In this document: positions 1 through 7,717 of the stretch, one piece after another | Numbering within the stretch: position 1 is the stretch's first letter | Layout of the letters: each line of letters begins with the position of its first letter | From: CAYFZO01 sp964347615 | Lineage (GTDB): Bacteria > Pseudomonadota > Gammaproteobacteria > Poriferisulfidales > Oxydemutatoraceae | Assembly (NCBI GenBank): GCA_964347615.1 | Contig: CAYFZO010000046.1 | Coordinates: 1 to 7,717, forward strand | Length of the DNA: 7,717 nt | Direction: 5' to 3' | Made by a program: the position numbers and the translations under genes | Notes under the pieces: generated by a model | Databases searched by the model: none | Seen by the model: only the letters and a program-made list of their open reading frames with translations | What the model was told of the DNA's origin: nothing

Positions 1-1
1 C

Positions 2-1678
2 GCCGCGCACGACCTCAACCGTCAGAGGCATGAACGACACCATCGCGTTTCCGATCTCAGTGCCCATCCCCTCAAGAGCCACGACTTCCGTCGAAACCGT
101 CTTGGGGGTCACGGTCGCGGTCACCGTCACGTCCACTGCCCTCACTTCCGAAGTCAACGTCGCCTCATCGGGATTTACGCCAAGGTTGCCGTCGCCTGAA
201 GTCAACTCCAGCACCAGCTGTTCGGCGCCTTCCAATTCAGGCGCAACACTCACCTGGACTTCCGTCGAGGCCGTCTCAGCCGCCGCGCCGCCGCGAACCA
301 GCCTCACCATGCTCGGCTCGAACGAAACCGCCAGTTGACGCGGCAACACCACCACCGGCAACTGCGTCTCGCCGACCAACGCCGCACCACTAACCGCCGT
401 CACCACCAAGGTCCCGGATTCCACGTCGCGCGACGCGGTCACCTTCACCATCGTCGACTGCACCATCTCGGTCAAGATCACACTCTGCTCGGTCAAGATC
501 ACATTCTGCGGGAATACTTCCAGCCCCTCACCCTCCGCCGAAACACGGAGCTCTATCGCCTGGTCTCCGGTCAACGAATAATCCGCCAAACTCAACGTCA
601 CCGGCGTGGTGCCGCCTGACGGCAACCGCAATTCATCGGCGGGAGAGAACGCCACCGAAACCTCCGGCGTCACAGACACCAACTCCAAGGGCTCCGTCAA
701 CGCCAAATCAACGCCCGAGGTCACCATCACGTTCGTCGACACCTGCACCATCGAACCCTCTGCCGCCGTCGTTGACACCGGCACCGTCTCGCTCGACTTA
801 TCCGCATCGAACCTGATGGTTTCATACTGCGTACTCCCGGCGTCGAAACTGAAGCCCTGCTCTGAAATCGTCAGCGTCACCGACACCATTCGATCGGCAA
901 CCAAAGGCTCGCTCATCCTCACCTCGAACTCCGTACTGCGACCTCGCTGAATCTCCACCCTATCCGCCGGAACGAAACTCAACGACACCTCTTGCAACAC
1001 CCTGATCGGCAGCGTCACCGCTTGCACTTTGTCTGCCAACTCGACACCGCTCAACGCCCTCACGCTCAACTCTCCGGCGGAAACCGCGCTACCCGAAGCC
1101 ATCACCGTCACTTCCGTCGTCACGTTGTCTTCTGCGTCCAACGTCACTTGCAGGATTTGCCGGTTTGGCGCGGCACCTGCCAGACTCAATCCTTCGCCGG
1201 AGACCGACACCTCGAACTCCGCCATCTGGTTCCTCGACAGCGTGAAGTCGGTCAGGCTCAGCTCCACCGTCTTGCTTGTGTCCAGATCATCCAGCTTCAA
1301 AACGTCGGCAGGCGTCAATCCGAGGGTCACCTGAGGCGTCGTCACTTCAAGCGTCGCCACGGAAAACTCGTCAATGGTCACCCTCAATCCCACGGAGGGA
1401 TCACCCAGCACCATCGAGGTGACACGGGCACTGCTTCCGATTTCCGCTTCCGACGACGCAAACACCTCGACGTCAACGCTTTGCTGGGTTCCTGTCAGGC
1501 TCACGTCCGTGGTCGGTAAATCGCCGGCGAAACTCAATCCCAAGTTGTCCGGTTCTATCACTAGCCGCACCATCACCCACTGCCCCGTGCCCAACAGCGG
1601 GTCGGTCTTCACGCGGAGCATCGTGCTGCTGCCTTGCTGAACTTCGACCAGCTGCGGAGAAAGCACCACCGCGACTTC
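2..1678 (-). repeat. Super-repeat copy 4 (559 aa visible, D1-D5; D6 lies beyond the window)
   Basis: Window residues 2014-2572. Modules: D1 1678-1337, D2 1336-989, D3 988-665, D4 664-341, D5 340-2. The last visible residues, EVVRG, are the D5/D6 junction seen in the other three copies, so the array very probably continues with a D6 to the left of the window. D1 has the other tryptophan of the window (GTGQWVMV). D2 has a distinct linker, LTPADVLKLDDLDTSKTVE. D3 and the start of D4 are close to copy 1 at the DNA level. D4 carries a 21 bp tandem duplication that adds seven residues. Confidence 0.87.
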
Positions 1679-4600
1679 ACCCGAAAACTCGGTTACAACT
1701 CGAAGCGACGGCGACTCGCCGACAACGGCGACGTTTTCGCCCACGCCCAACGCCGAAACCCCGTTGACCAGATTCAGTTCCGGTATATCCGTGGCGACGT
1801 TAACCGTGGCACTCGGGTTCGTCGCGCTCAAAACCAGCGTGTTGCCGTCGATCAACGCGGCGCTCGACAAACTCAGGCGTGAGTCAACGCTCAACGTCAC
1901 CGTTACCCGTTCGCCCCCTAGAAGCGCCGGAGACGTCGCTACCGTGACGTCGGTTGACCTTCCCGCCACGATCGTAACCATCTCCACCGCTTGACCCGCG
2001 TGGTCAGAAAGCGACAACTCCACGCCGCGCACGACCTCGACCGTCAGAGGCGTGAACGACACCTCTGCGTTTCCGATCGACGAGCCTGCATCATCCATCG
2101 ACGCCATGACCGCCCCCGAAACCGTCGTGCGGCCCGCGGTCACCGTCACCGACACCGCGCTCACCATCGAACTCAACTTCGCCTCATCGGGATCTACGCC
2201 AAGATTGCCGGGAGCATTGCCTGAGGTCAACTCCAGCACCAACTCTTCGTCGCCTTCCAACTCAGGCGCAACACTCACCAAGACTTCCGTCGAGGCCATA
2301 TCAGGCTCTACGCCGCCGCGAACCAGCCTCACCATGTTCGGCTCAAACGCAACCACCAATGGACGTGGTGTCACCATCACCCGCAACTGCGTCTCGCCGA
2401 CCAACACTGCGCCGCTAAACGCCGACACCGTCAGGTTTCCGGATACCACGTCGCGCGACGCGCTCACCTGCACCGTCGTCGTCGGCATCGCCGCGGTCAA
2501 GGTCACTCTCATCGGGGCTACCGTCAGCCCCCCGTCCGCCGAAACGTCAAGCACTATCTCCTGATCTCCGGTCAACATATAACCACCCGCCAGACTCAAC
2601 GTCACCGACGCTTCACCGCCCGACGTCAATGGGTCGGGATCAAACACCACCGAAACCTCCGGCGTTACAGACTCCAGCTCCAAAGGCTCCGGCACCGGCG
2701 CCAAATCAACGCCCGGCGTCACCTCCGTCACCATTGACACCTGCGCCGTCGAACCCTCTACCGCCGTCGTTTCCACCGTCACCATCTCGCGCGACTTGCT
2801 CGCGTCGAACACGATGTCATGCTGCGTATTTCCGTCGCCGAAACTGAAGCCTGGGCCTGAAATCGCCAGCGTCACCGGCGTCCTGCGATCCGCAACCAAC
2901 GGCGGGGTAATCGCTACTACAAACTGCGCGCTGCGACCCCGCTCAATCACCACCACCACGTCCGCCGGATCGAAACTCAACGACACCGATTGCAACACCT
3001 CGATCGGCAACGTCACCGCTTCCGCCTCGACGCCGCTCAACGCCCTCACGCTCAACTCGCCGACGGAAACCGCGCTATCCGAAGCCTCTACCGTTACTCC
3101 TGCCGTCACGTTGTTTTCTGCGTCCAACGTCACTTGCAGGATTTGCAGATCGTCTGGCGCGGCACCTGCCAGACTCAATCCTTCGCCGGAGACCGACACC
3201 TCGAACTTCGCCGTCTGGGGCACCGACAGCGTGAAGTCGGTCAGGCTCAACTCCACTGCCTTGTCATCCTCAAGATTCAGCGACAAGGGTTCCCCGATCT
3301 CACCGTCCTCAGGCGTCAATCCGAGCATCACCTCAGGCGTCGTCACCACGAGCGTCGACTCGGAGCGAGCGTCGGTAATCACGTCCAATCCAAAGGAGGG
3401 ATCGTCCACCACCATCGAGGTGACACGGGCACTGCTTCCGATTTCCGCTTCCGCCAACGCAAACACCTCGACGTCAACGCTTGGCTGGGTCTCTCCCAAG
3501 TTCACGTTCGTGGACGGTGAACCGTCGGCAAAACTCAAACCTGCGCCCGGTTCTATCGTCAAACGCAACGTCACCGCTTCATCCATCCTCAGCGGCTCGT
3601 CGGTCGCCACGCGGAGCCTCGTGCTGCTGCCTTGCTGAACTTCGACCAGCTGCAGAGGAAGCACCACCGCGACCCTGCCCGAAAATTCGGTTACAACTTG
3701 AAGCGACGGCGGATCGCCGACAACGCCGACGTTTTCACCCACGCCCGACGCGGATATCCCCATTCCCAAATCCAAGCCCGGAGTCAACACCTTCACTCTG
3801 ACCCGGGCACTTGTTGAATTCTCCGCCGAAGTCAAAACCAGCGTGTTCCCCCCGATCAAATCTGAATCAACGCCCTCTACAGACAAACCCTCGGCAACGC
3901 TCAATGGCACCATCACCTGCTCGGCCCCTTCAAGCTCCGGCTCCGTCGTCACCGTGATTTCGGCTGATTCTCCCGCCACGATCGTAACCATCTCCTCGGA
4001 AAGCGACAACTTCACGCCGCGCACGACCTCAACCGTCAGAGGCATGAACGACACCATCGCGTTTCCGATATCAGTGCCTATCCCCTCAGAAGCCACGACT
4101 TTCGTTGTATCTGTCGCGAGGCTTGCGGTCACCCTCACCGGCGTCGTGCTATCCATCGAGTCCAACGTCGCCCTATCAGGACTCACGCCAAGATTGCCGG
4201 CAACGCCTGAAGTCAACTCCAGCACCAACTCTTCGTCGCCTTCCAACGCAGGCGCAACACCCACCCGGACTTCCATCGAAGCCGTCTCAGCCGCCGCGCC
4301 GCCGCGAACCAGCGTCACCATGTTCGGCTCGAACGAAACCGCCAATTGACGCGGCTCCACCACCACCGGCAACTGCGTCTCGCCGACCAACGCCGCACCG
4401 CGAACCGCCGTCACCACCAGGGTCCCGGATACCGCGGCGCGCGACGCACTTACCTGCACCGTCGCCGTCGGCGCCGTCGCGGTCCAGGTCACACTCGGCG
4501 GGGATACTGCCAGCCCCTCGCCATCCACCGAAACGTCGAGCACTATCGCCTGATTTCGGACACCGCTCAGCTGATAACCCGCCAGACTCAACGTCACCGA

Positions 4601-7600
4601 CGCCTCACCGCCCGACGGCAACCGCAATTCACCGGCGGGAGAGAACGCCACCGAAACCACCGGCGTCACGGACCGCAGCGTCAACGTCGGCGGCGGCGCC
4701 AAATCAACGCCCGGCGTTCCGTCCGCCATCACCGACACCTGTGCCATCGAACCTTCTGTCGCCACCGTTGATACTGTCACCGTCTCGCGCGACTTGCCCG
4801 CATCCAACGTGACTTCGATCTGTGTGCTCCCGGTGGTGCTGCCAGGGCCGACCGGCACCACGAAAACGAAACCTCGAAAGCCGGGGGGCAAGTCGCGCGA
4901 GAGGGTGATATCCGAAATCACCAGTGTCACCGTCGCCTGGCGATCCGCAACCAACGACGGATTGATCACCACCTCGAACTGCGCACGGCGGCCATGCTGA
5001 ATCTCCACCACGTCCGGATCGAAAACCAGCTCCACCGGTTGCAATACACTAATCGGCAACGTCGCCACTTCCGCGCCGCCTGCCAACTCGACACCGCTCA
5101 ACGCCCTCACGCTCAACTCGCCGACGGAAACCGCGCTATTCGAAGCCACCACCGTCACTTCCGCCGTCACGTTGACTGTGCTCAAACTCACTTCCAGGCT
5201 CGGCGTACCGCCTTGCAGAGTCAATCCGCCGCCGGAGACCGACACCTCGAACACCGCCATCTGGTTCCCCGACAGCGTGAAGTCGGTCAGGCTCAACCCC
5301 ACTGCCTTGCTTTCGCCCAGATTCAGTTCCAAAACGTCGGCGGGCGTGAAGCCGAGGGTCACCTCAGGCGTCGTCACCTCAAGCCTCACCTCGGAGCGAG
5401 CGTCGGTAATCACGTCCAATCCAAAGGAGGGATCGCCCACCACCATCGAGGTGACACGGGCACTGCTTCCGATTTCCGCTTCCGACGACGCAAACACCTC
5501 GACGTCAACGCTTGGCTGGGTCTCTCCCAAGTTCACGTTCGTGGACGGTGAACCGTCGGCAAAACTCAAACCTGCGCCCGGTTCTATCGTCAAACGCAAC
5601 GTCACCGCTTCATCCATCCTCAGCGGCTCGTCGGTCGCCACGCGGAGCCTCGTGCTGCTGCCTTGCTGAACTTCGACCAGCTGCAGAGGAAGCACCACCG
5701 CGACCCTGCCCGAAAATTCGGTTACAACTTGAAGCGACGGCGGATCGCCGACAACGCCGACGTTTTCACCCACGCCCGACGCGGATATCCCCATTCCCAA
5801 ATCCAAGCCCGGAGTCAACACCTTCACTCTGACCCGGGCACTTGTTGAATTCTCCGCCGAAGTCAAAACCAGCGTGTTCCCCCCGATCAAATCTGAATCA
5901 ACGCCCTCTACAGACAAACCCTCGGCAACGCTCAATGGCACCATCACCTGCTCGGCCCCTTCAAGCTCCGGCTCCGTCGTCACCGTGATTTCGGCTGATT
6001 CTCCCGCCACGATCGTAACCATCTCCTCGGAAAGCGACAACTTCACGCCGCGCACGACCTCAACCGTCAGAGGCATGAACGACACCATCGCGTTTCCGAT
6101 ATCAGTGCCTATCCCCTCAGAAGCCACGACTTTCGTTGTATCTGTCGCGAGGCTTGCGGTCACCCTCACCGGCGTCGTGCTATCCATCGAGTCCAACGTC
6201 GCCCTATCAGGACTCACGCCAAGATTGCCGGCAACGCCTGAAGTCAACTCCAGCACCAACTCTTCGTCGCCTTCCAACGCAGGCGCAACACCCACCCGGA
6301 CTTCCATCGAAGCCGTCTCAGCCGCCGCGCCGCCGCGAACCAGCGTCACCATGTTCGGCTCGAACGAAACCGCCAATTGACGCGGCTCCACCACCACCGG
6401 CAACTGCGTCTCGCCGACCAACTCCGCACCGCGAACCGCCGTCACCACCAAGGTCCCGGATTCCACGTCGCGCGACGCGGTCACCTGCACCGTCGTCGAC
6501 CGCATCGCCTCGGTCAAGGTCACTCTCGGCGGGTCTACTTCCAGCCCCTCGCCGACCATTAAATCGAACACTATCTTCTGGTCTCCGGTCAACGAATAAT
6601 CCGCCAAACTCAACGTCACCGGCGTGGTGCCGCCTGACGGCAACCGCAATTCATCGGCGGGAGAGAACGCCACCGACACCACCGGCGTCACAGACACCAA
6701 CTCCAAGGGCTCCGGCAACATCAAATCAACGCCCGAGGTCACCATCACGTTCGTCGACACCCGCACCGCCGAGCTCTCTGCCGCCGTCGTTTCCACTCTC
6801 ACCGTCTTGCGTGACGTGCTCGCGTCGAACGTGATTTCAGTCTCCGTCTCTCCGTTGCCGAAAGTGAAGCCGCCGTCCCCTGAAATCATCAGCGTCACCG
6901 ACACCATTCGGTCGGCAACCAAAGGCTCGCTCGTCCTTACTTCGAACTCCGTACTGCGACCCCGCTGAATCTCCACCCTACCCATCGGAACGAAACTCAA
7001 CGACACCTTTTGCAACACCACGATCGGCAACGTCGTCGCTTCCGCGCCGTCTGCCAACTCGACACCGCTCAACGCCCTCACGCTCAACTCTCCGGCGGAA
7101 ACCGCGCTACCCGAAGCCATCACCGTCACCGCCCTCGTCACGTTGTCTTCTGCGTCCAACGTCACTTGCAGGATTTGCGGATTGTCCGGCGCGGCACCTG
7201 CCAGACTCAATCCGTCACCGGAGACCGACACCTCGAACTCCGCCATCTGGTTCCCCGACAGCGTGAAGTCGGTCAGGCTCAACTCCACTGCCTTGTCATC
7301 CCCAAGATTCAGCGACAAGGGTTCCCCGATCTCACCGTCCTCAGGCGTCAATCCGAGAACCACCCGAGGCGTCGTCGCCTTCAGTATCACTCGAGATCCG
7401 CCGTCAACGCCGGCTTCCACCCGGGAACTCTCCACCACCGTCGAGGTGACTTGAACGGTACTGCCGATCACCGCGTCCGAACTCGCCGCCACCTCGACGT
7501 CAAGGAACGGGCGGCCTTGTCCCAGTCCCACCGTGGTGTTCGATGAGACGCCGGCACCGGTGACAAAACTCAATCCCGCGTCGTCCGGTTCGATCACCAG

Positions 7601-7717
7601 ATACACCGTCGTTATCTGATCCATATCCAATTGCGGGTCGGTCGTCACGCGAAACGTCGTGTCGCCGCCTTGTTCAACCTCGACCACCGGCGACGGCAAA
7701 AGCGCCACCGCCACCCT
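2..7717 (-). CDS. Internal fragment of a giant repetitive, probably extracellular beta-sandwich repeat protein (both ends outside the window)
   Basis: Read on the minus strand from base 7717, a single frame stays open for 2,572 codons to base 2; the first residues are RVAVALLPSPVVEVEQGG and the last are PLTVEVVRG. No start or stop is inside, so the true protein is longer. Codons strongly favour G or C at the third position (GTG, ACG, TTG, GCG). Copies of the internal repeat differ in length only by multiples of three, and differences between them preserve hydrophobic strand patterns, both signs of selection in this frame. The protein is a chain of about 23 modules of roughly 110 residues, each with alternating V/T/L strands such as VTLSL, TVQVTAS and GTLVVTAV. 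I saw no cysteine, few lysines, and only two tryptophans. There is no transmembrane segment, RTX nonapeptide, LPxTG or catalytic motif in the visible part. The architecture is typical of large secreted or surface-attached adhesin-like proteins, but this role is inferred. Family and function are unrecognised. Confidence 0.93.
467..508 (-). repeat. 21 bp tandem duplication in D4 of copy 4
   Basis: Two adjacent 21 bp units, 467-487 and 488-508, differ at one base (C to T at 504, counted from the plus strand). In the minus frame this makes a seven-residue direct repeat, VILTEQN/S followed again by VILTE. The matching place in the other copies reads VTLTEAM, VTWTATAP or VTLTAAM with a single unit. 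The length is a multiple of three, so the frame is kept. It fits slipped-strand duplication, and it makes this the longest D4 (108 aa). Confidence 0.9.
1679..3676 (-). repeat. Super-repeat copy 3 (666 aa, six modules)
   Basis: Window residues 1348-2013. Modules: D1 3676-3338, D2 3337-2987, D3 2986-2660, D4 2659-2366, D5 2365-2024, D6 2023-1679. D1 is almost the same as D1 of copy 2. D2 has the linker LTPEDGEIGEPLSLNLEDD shared with copy 1. D4 is the shortest (98 aa) because its first strands are trimmed to FDPDPLTSGGEAS where others have an added ELRLP-type segment. D6 has an extra DHAGQAV segment near its start where other copies read SEEMVTIV. Beyond D1 this is the most divergent full copy, for example D5 opens RPLVVAFEPNMVRLVRGG. 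All changes keep the frame. Confidence 0.87.
3359..4430 (-). repeat. Recently duplicated block, member B (end of D4, D5, D6 of copy 2 and D1 of copy 3)
   Basis: Partner of 5390-6461. The identical core is 3457-4391; the few differences are at 3405, 3454, 3456, 4392 and 4420. The block does not coincide with the super-repeat limits: it begins late in D4 and stops near the end of the next D1, so it spans a unit junction. Confidence 0.9.
3677..5707 (-). repeat. Super-repeat copy 2 (677 aa, six modules, with an insertion in D3)
   Basis: Window residues 671-1347. Modules: D1 5707-5369, D2 5368-5036, D3 5035-4661, D4 4660-4352, D5 4351-4016, D6 4015-3677. D1 opens RVAVVLPLQLVEVQQGSS, D2 opens PEVTLGFTPADVLELNLG, D3 opens VELVFDPDVVEIQHGRRA. 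D3 is 125 residues against 108-109 in the other copies. The extra residues lie around LSRDLPPGFRGFVFVVPVG, a stretch richer in F and P than the rest of the protein. D4 contains one of the two tryptophans of the window (VTWTATAP). D1 is near-identical to D1 of copy 3, and D5-D6 are identical in my reading to those of copy 1. Confidence 0.88.
4777..4908. repeat. Imperfect inverted repeat created by the D3 insertion in copy 2
   Basis: The arms 4777-4799 and 4886-4908 are reverse complements at 22 of 23 positions, separated by 86 bp. A weaker inner pair, 4833-4839 with 4855-4861, lies in the loop. The left arm encodes the ordinary SRETV segment that all D3 modules have in some form. The right arm lies within sequence found only in copy 2 and encodes LSRDLPPG from the opposite orientation. 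The arm core TCGCGCGA is itself palindromic, which raises the score a little. A hairpin or cruciform is possible but not demonstrated. Confidence 0.7.
5390..6461 (-). repeat. Recently duplicated block, member A (end of D4, D5, D6 of copy 1 and D1 of copy 2)
   Basis: Compared with 3359-4430 at a constant spacing of 2,031 bp. The core 5488-6422 is identical base for base in my reading (935 bp). Differences appear only near the edges, at 5436, 5485, 5487, 6423 and 6451. Third codon positions are identical too, so the match reflects very recent duplication or conversion, not protein constraint. Outside the block the two copies diverge sharply. Confidence 0.9.
5708..7717 (-). repeat. Super-repeat copy 1 (670 aa, six modules)
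   Basis: Window residues 1-670. Modules by plus-strand position: D1 7717-7370, D2 7369-7007, D3 7006-6683, D4 6682-6383, D5 6382-6047, D6 6046-5708. D1 opens RVAVALLPSPVVEVEQGG and its tail carries VEAGVDGG, not found in the other copies. D2 has the well-conserved LTDFTLSGNQMAEFEVSVSG core and is the longest D2 (121 aa). D3 opens VSLSFVPMGRVEIQRGRS. D4 opens VVSVAFSPADELRLPSGG. D5 opens RQLAVSFEPNMVTLVRGG. D6 opens VKLSLSEEMVTIVAGES. The copy is a mosaic: D5-D6 are almost identical to copy 2, D3-D4 resemble copy 4, and the D1/D2 linker resembles copy 3. The first module is bounded by the window edge, so its real N-terminal limit may lie slightly beyond. Module borders are placed by comparing copies and may be off by several residues. 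Confidence 0.88.

Noticed and set aside
2796..3638. Plus-strand open frame of 280 codons that reads as a Ser/Thr-rich secreted protein
   Set aside because: It is antisense to the continuous minus-strand frame. Similar frames recur in each repeat copy but break at different points and switch frame, while the minus frame never breaks. Its Ser/Thr richness is what GC-rich Val/Thr codons give when read backwards.
3843..4349. Two identical plus-strand open frames (also 5874-6380) that could be taken for duplicated genes
   Set aside because: They are identical because the underlying DNA block is duplicated. In copies 3 and 4 the matching plus-strand frame is altered or shortened, and no ribosome binding site or independent conservation supports it.
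4105..4812. Plus-strand Pro/Arg/Ser-rich open frame of 235 codons, with a partner at 6136-6834
   Set aside because: A shadow frame with low-complexity composition. The two partners diverge where the minus-strand repeat changes, with no sign of selection on the plus frame.
3359..6461. Mobile element insertion as the cause of the 2,031 bp spaced identical block
   Set aside because: No transposase, terminal inverted repeats or target-site duplications are visible, and the block edges lie inside homologous repeat sequence, which points to homologous recombination.
2..7717. Possible CRISPR array or satellite DNA because of the repeated sequence
   Set aside because: The repeats are about 2 kb, contiguous and coding, with differences in multiples of three. 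There are no short direct repeats with unique spacers.
2..7717. Assignment to a known calcium-binding repeat family (cadherin, RTX or Calx-beta)
   Set aside because: I looked for GGxGxDxx nonapeptides, cadherin DxNDN/DxD motifs and the Calx-beta DY signature and did not see them. A general Ig-like beta-sandwich remains the best guess.

Overview
The whole window lies inside one giant protein-coding gene on the minus strand. The reverse-complement frame whose codons begin at base 7717 runs to base 2, 2,572 codons, with no stop that I could find. It has no gene start or end in the window, so no signal peptide, anchor, promoter, ribosome binding site or terminator can be seen. The plus strand carries many moderate open frames. 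They are shadows of this gene, caused by its GC-rich codons.

The protein is built from a long-period tandem repeat. A unit of about 666 to 677 residues (1,998 to 2,031 bp) occurs three times in full, and a fourth copy is cut by the left window edge: copy 1 at 7717-5708, copy 2 at 5707-3677, copy 3 at 3676-1679 and copy 4 at 1678-2. Each unit divides into six beta-rich modules of about 98 to 125 residues, called D1 to D6 here. The window holds 23 modules; only D6 of copy 4 is missing. The modules are rich in V, T, S, L, G, A, E and D and poor in K, H, W and Y. I found no cysteine. This looks like a string of Ig-like or cadherin-like beta-sandwich domains in a very large secreted or surface protein. 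That fold and location are inferred from pattern; I do not recognise a named family.

The copies are not equally related along their length. A 935 bp core (3457-4391 and 5488-6422) is identical in two adjacent copies, inside a block of about 1.07 kb with only a handful of differences. The D3-D4 part of copy 1 instead matches copy 4, about 6 kb away. The D1/D2 linker of copy 1 matches copy 3. This mosaic suggests ongoing unequal recombination or gene conversion within the array. All length differences between copies are multiples of three, which supports a translated gene. Small rearrangements include a 21 bp tandem duplication at 467-508 and a 51 bp net insertion in D3 of copy 2 that creates a large inverted repeat at 4777-4908.

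The organism is probably a bacterium with a genome of about 60% GC, judged by eye. Nothing here allows a phylum call. There is no RNA gene, CRISPR array, insertion sequence or defence cassette in the window.
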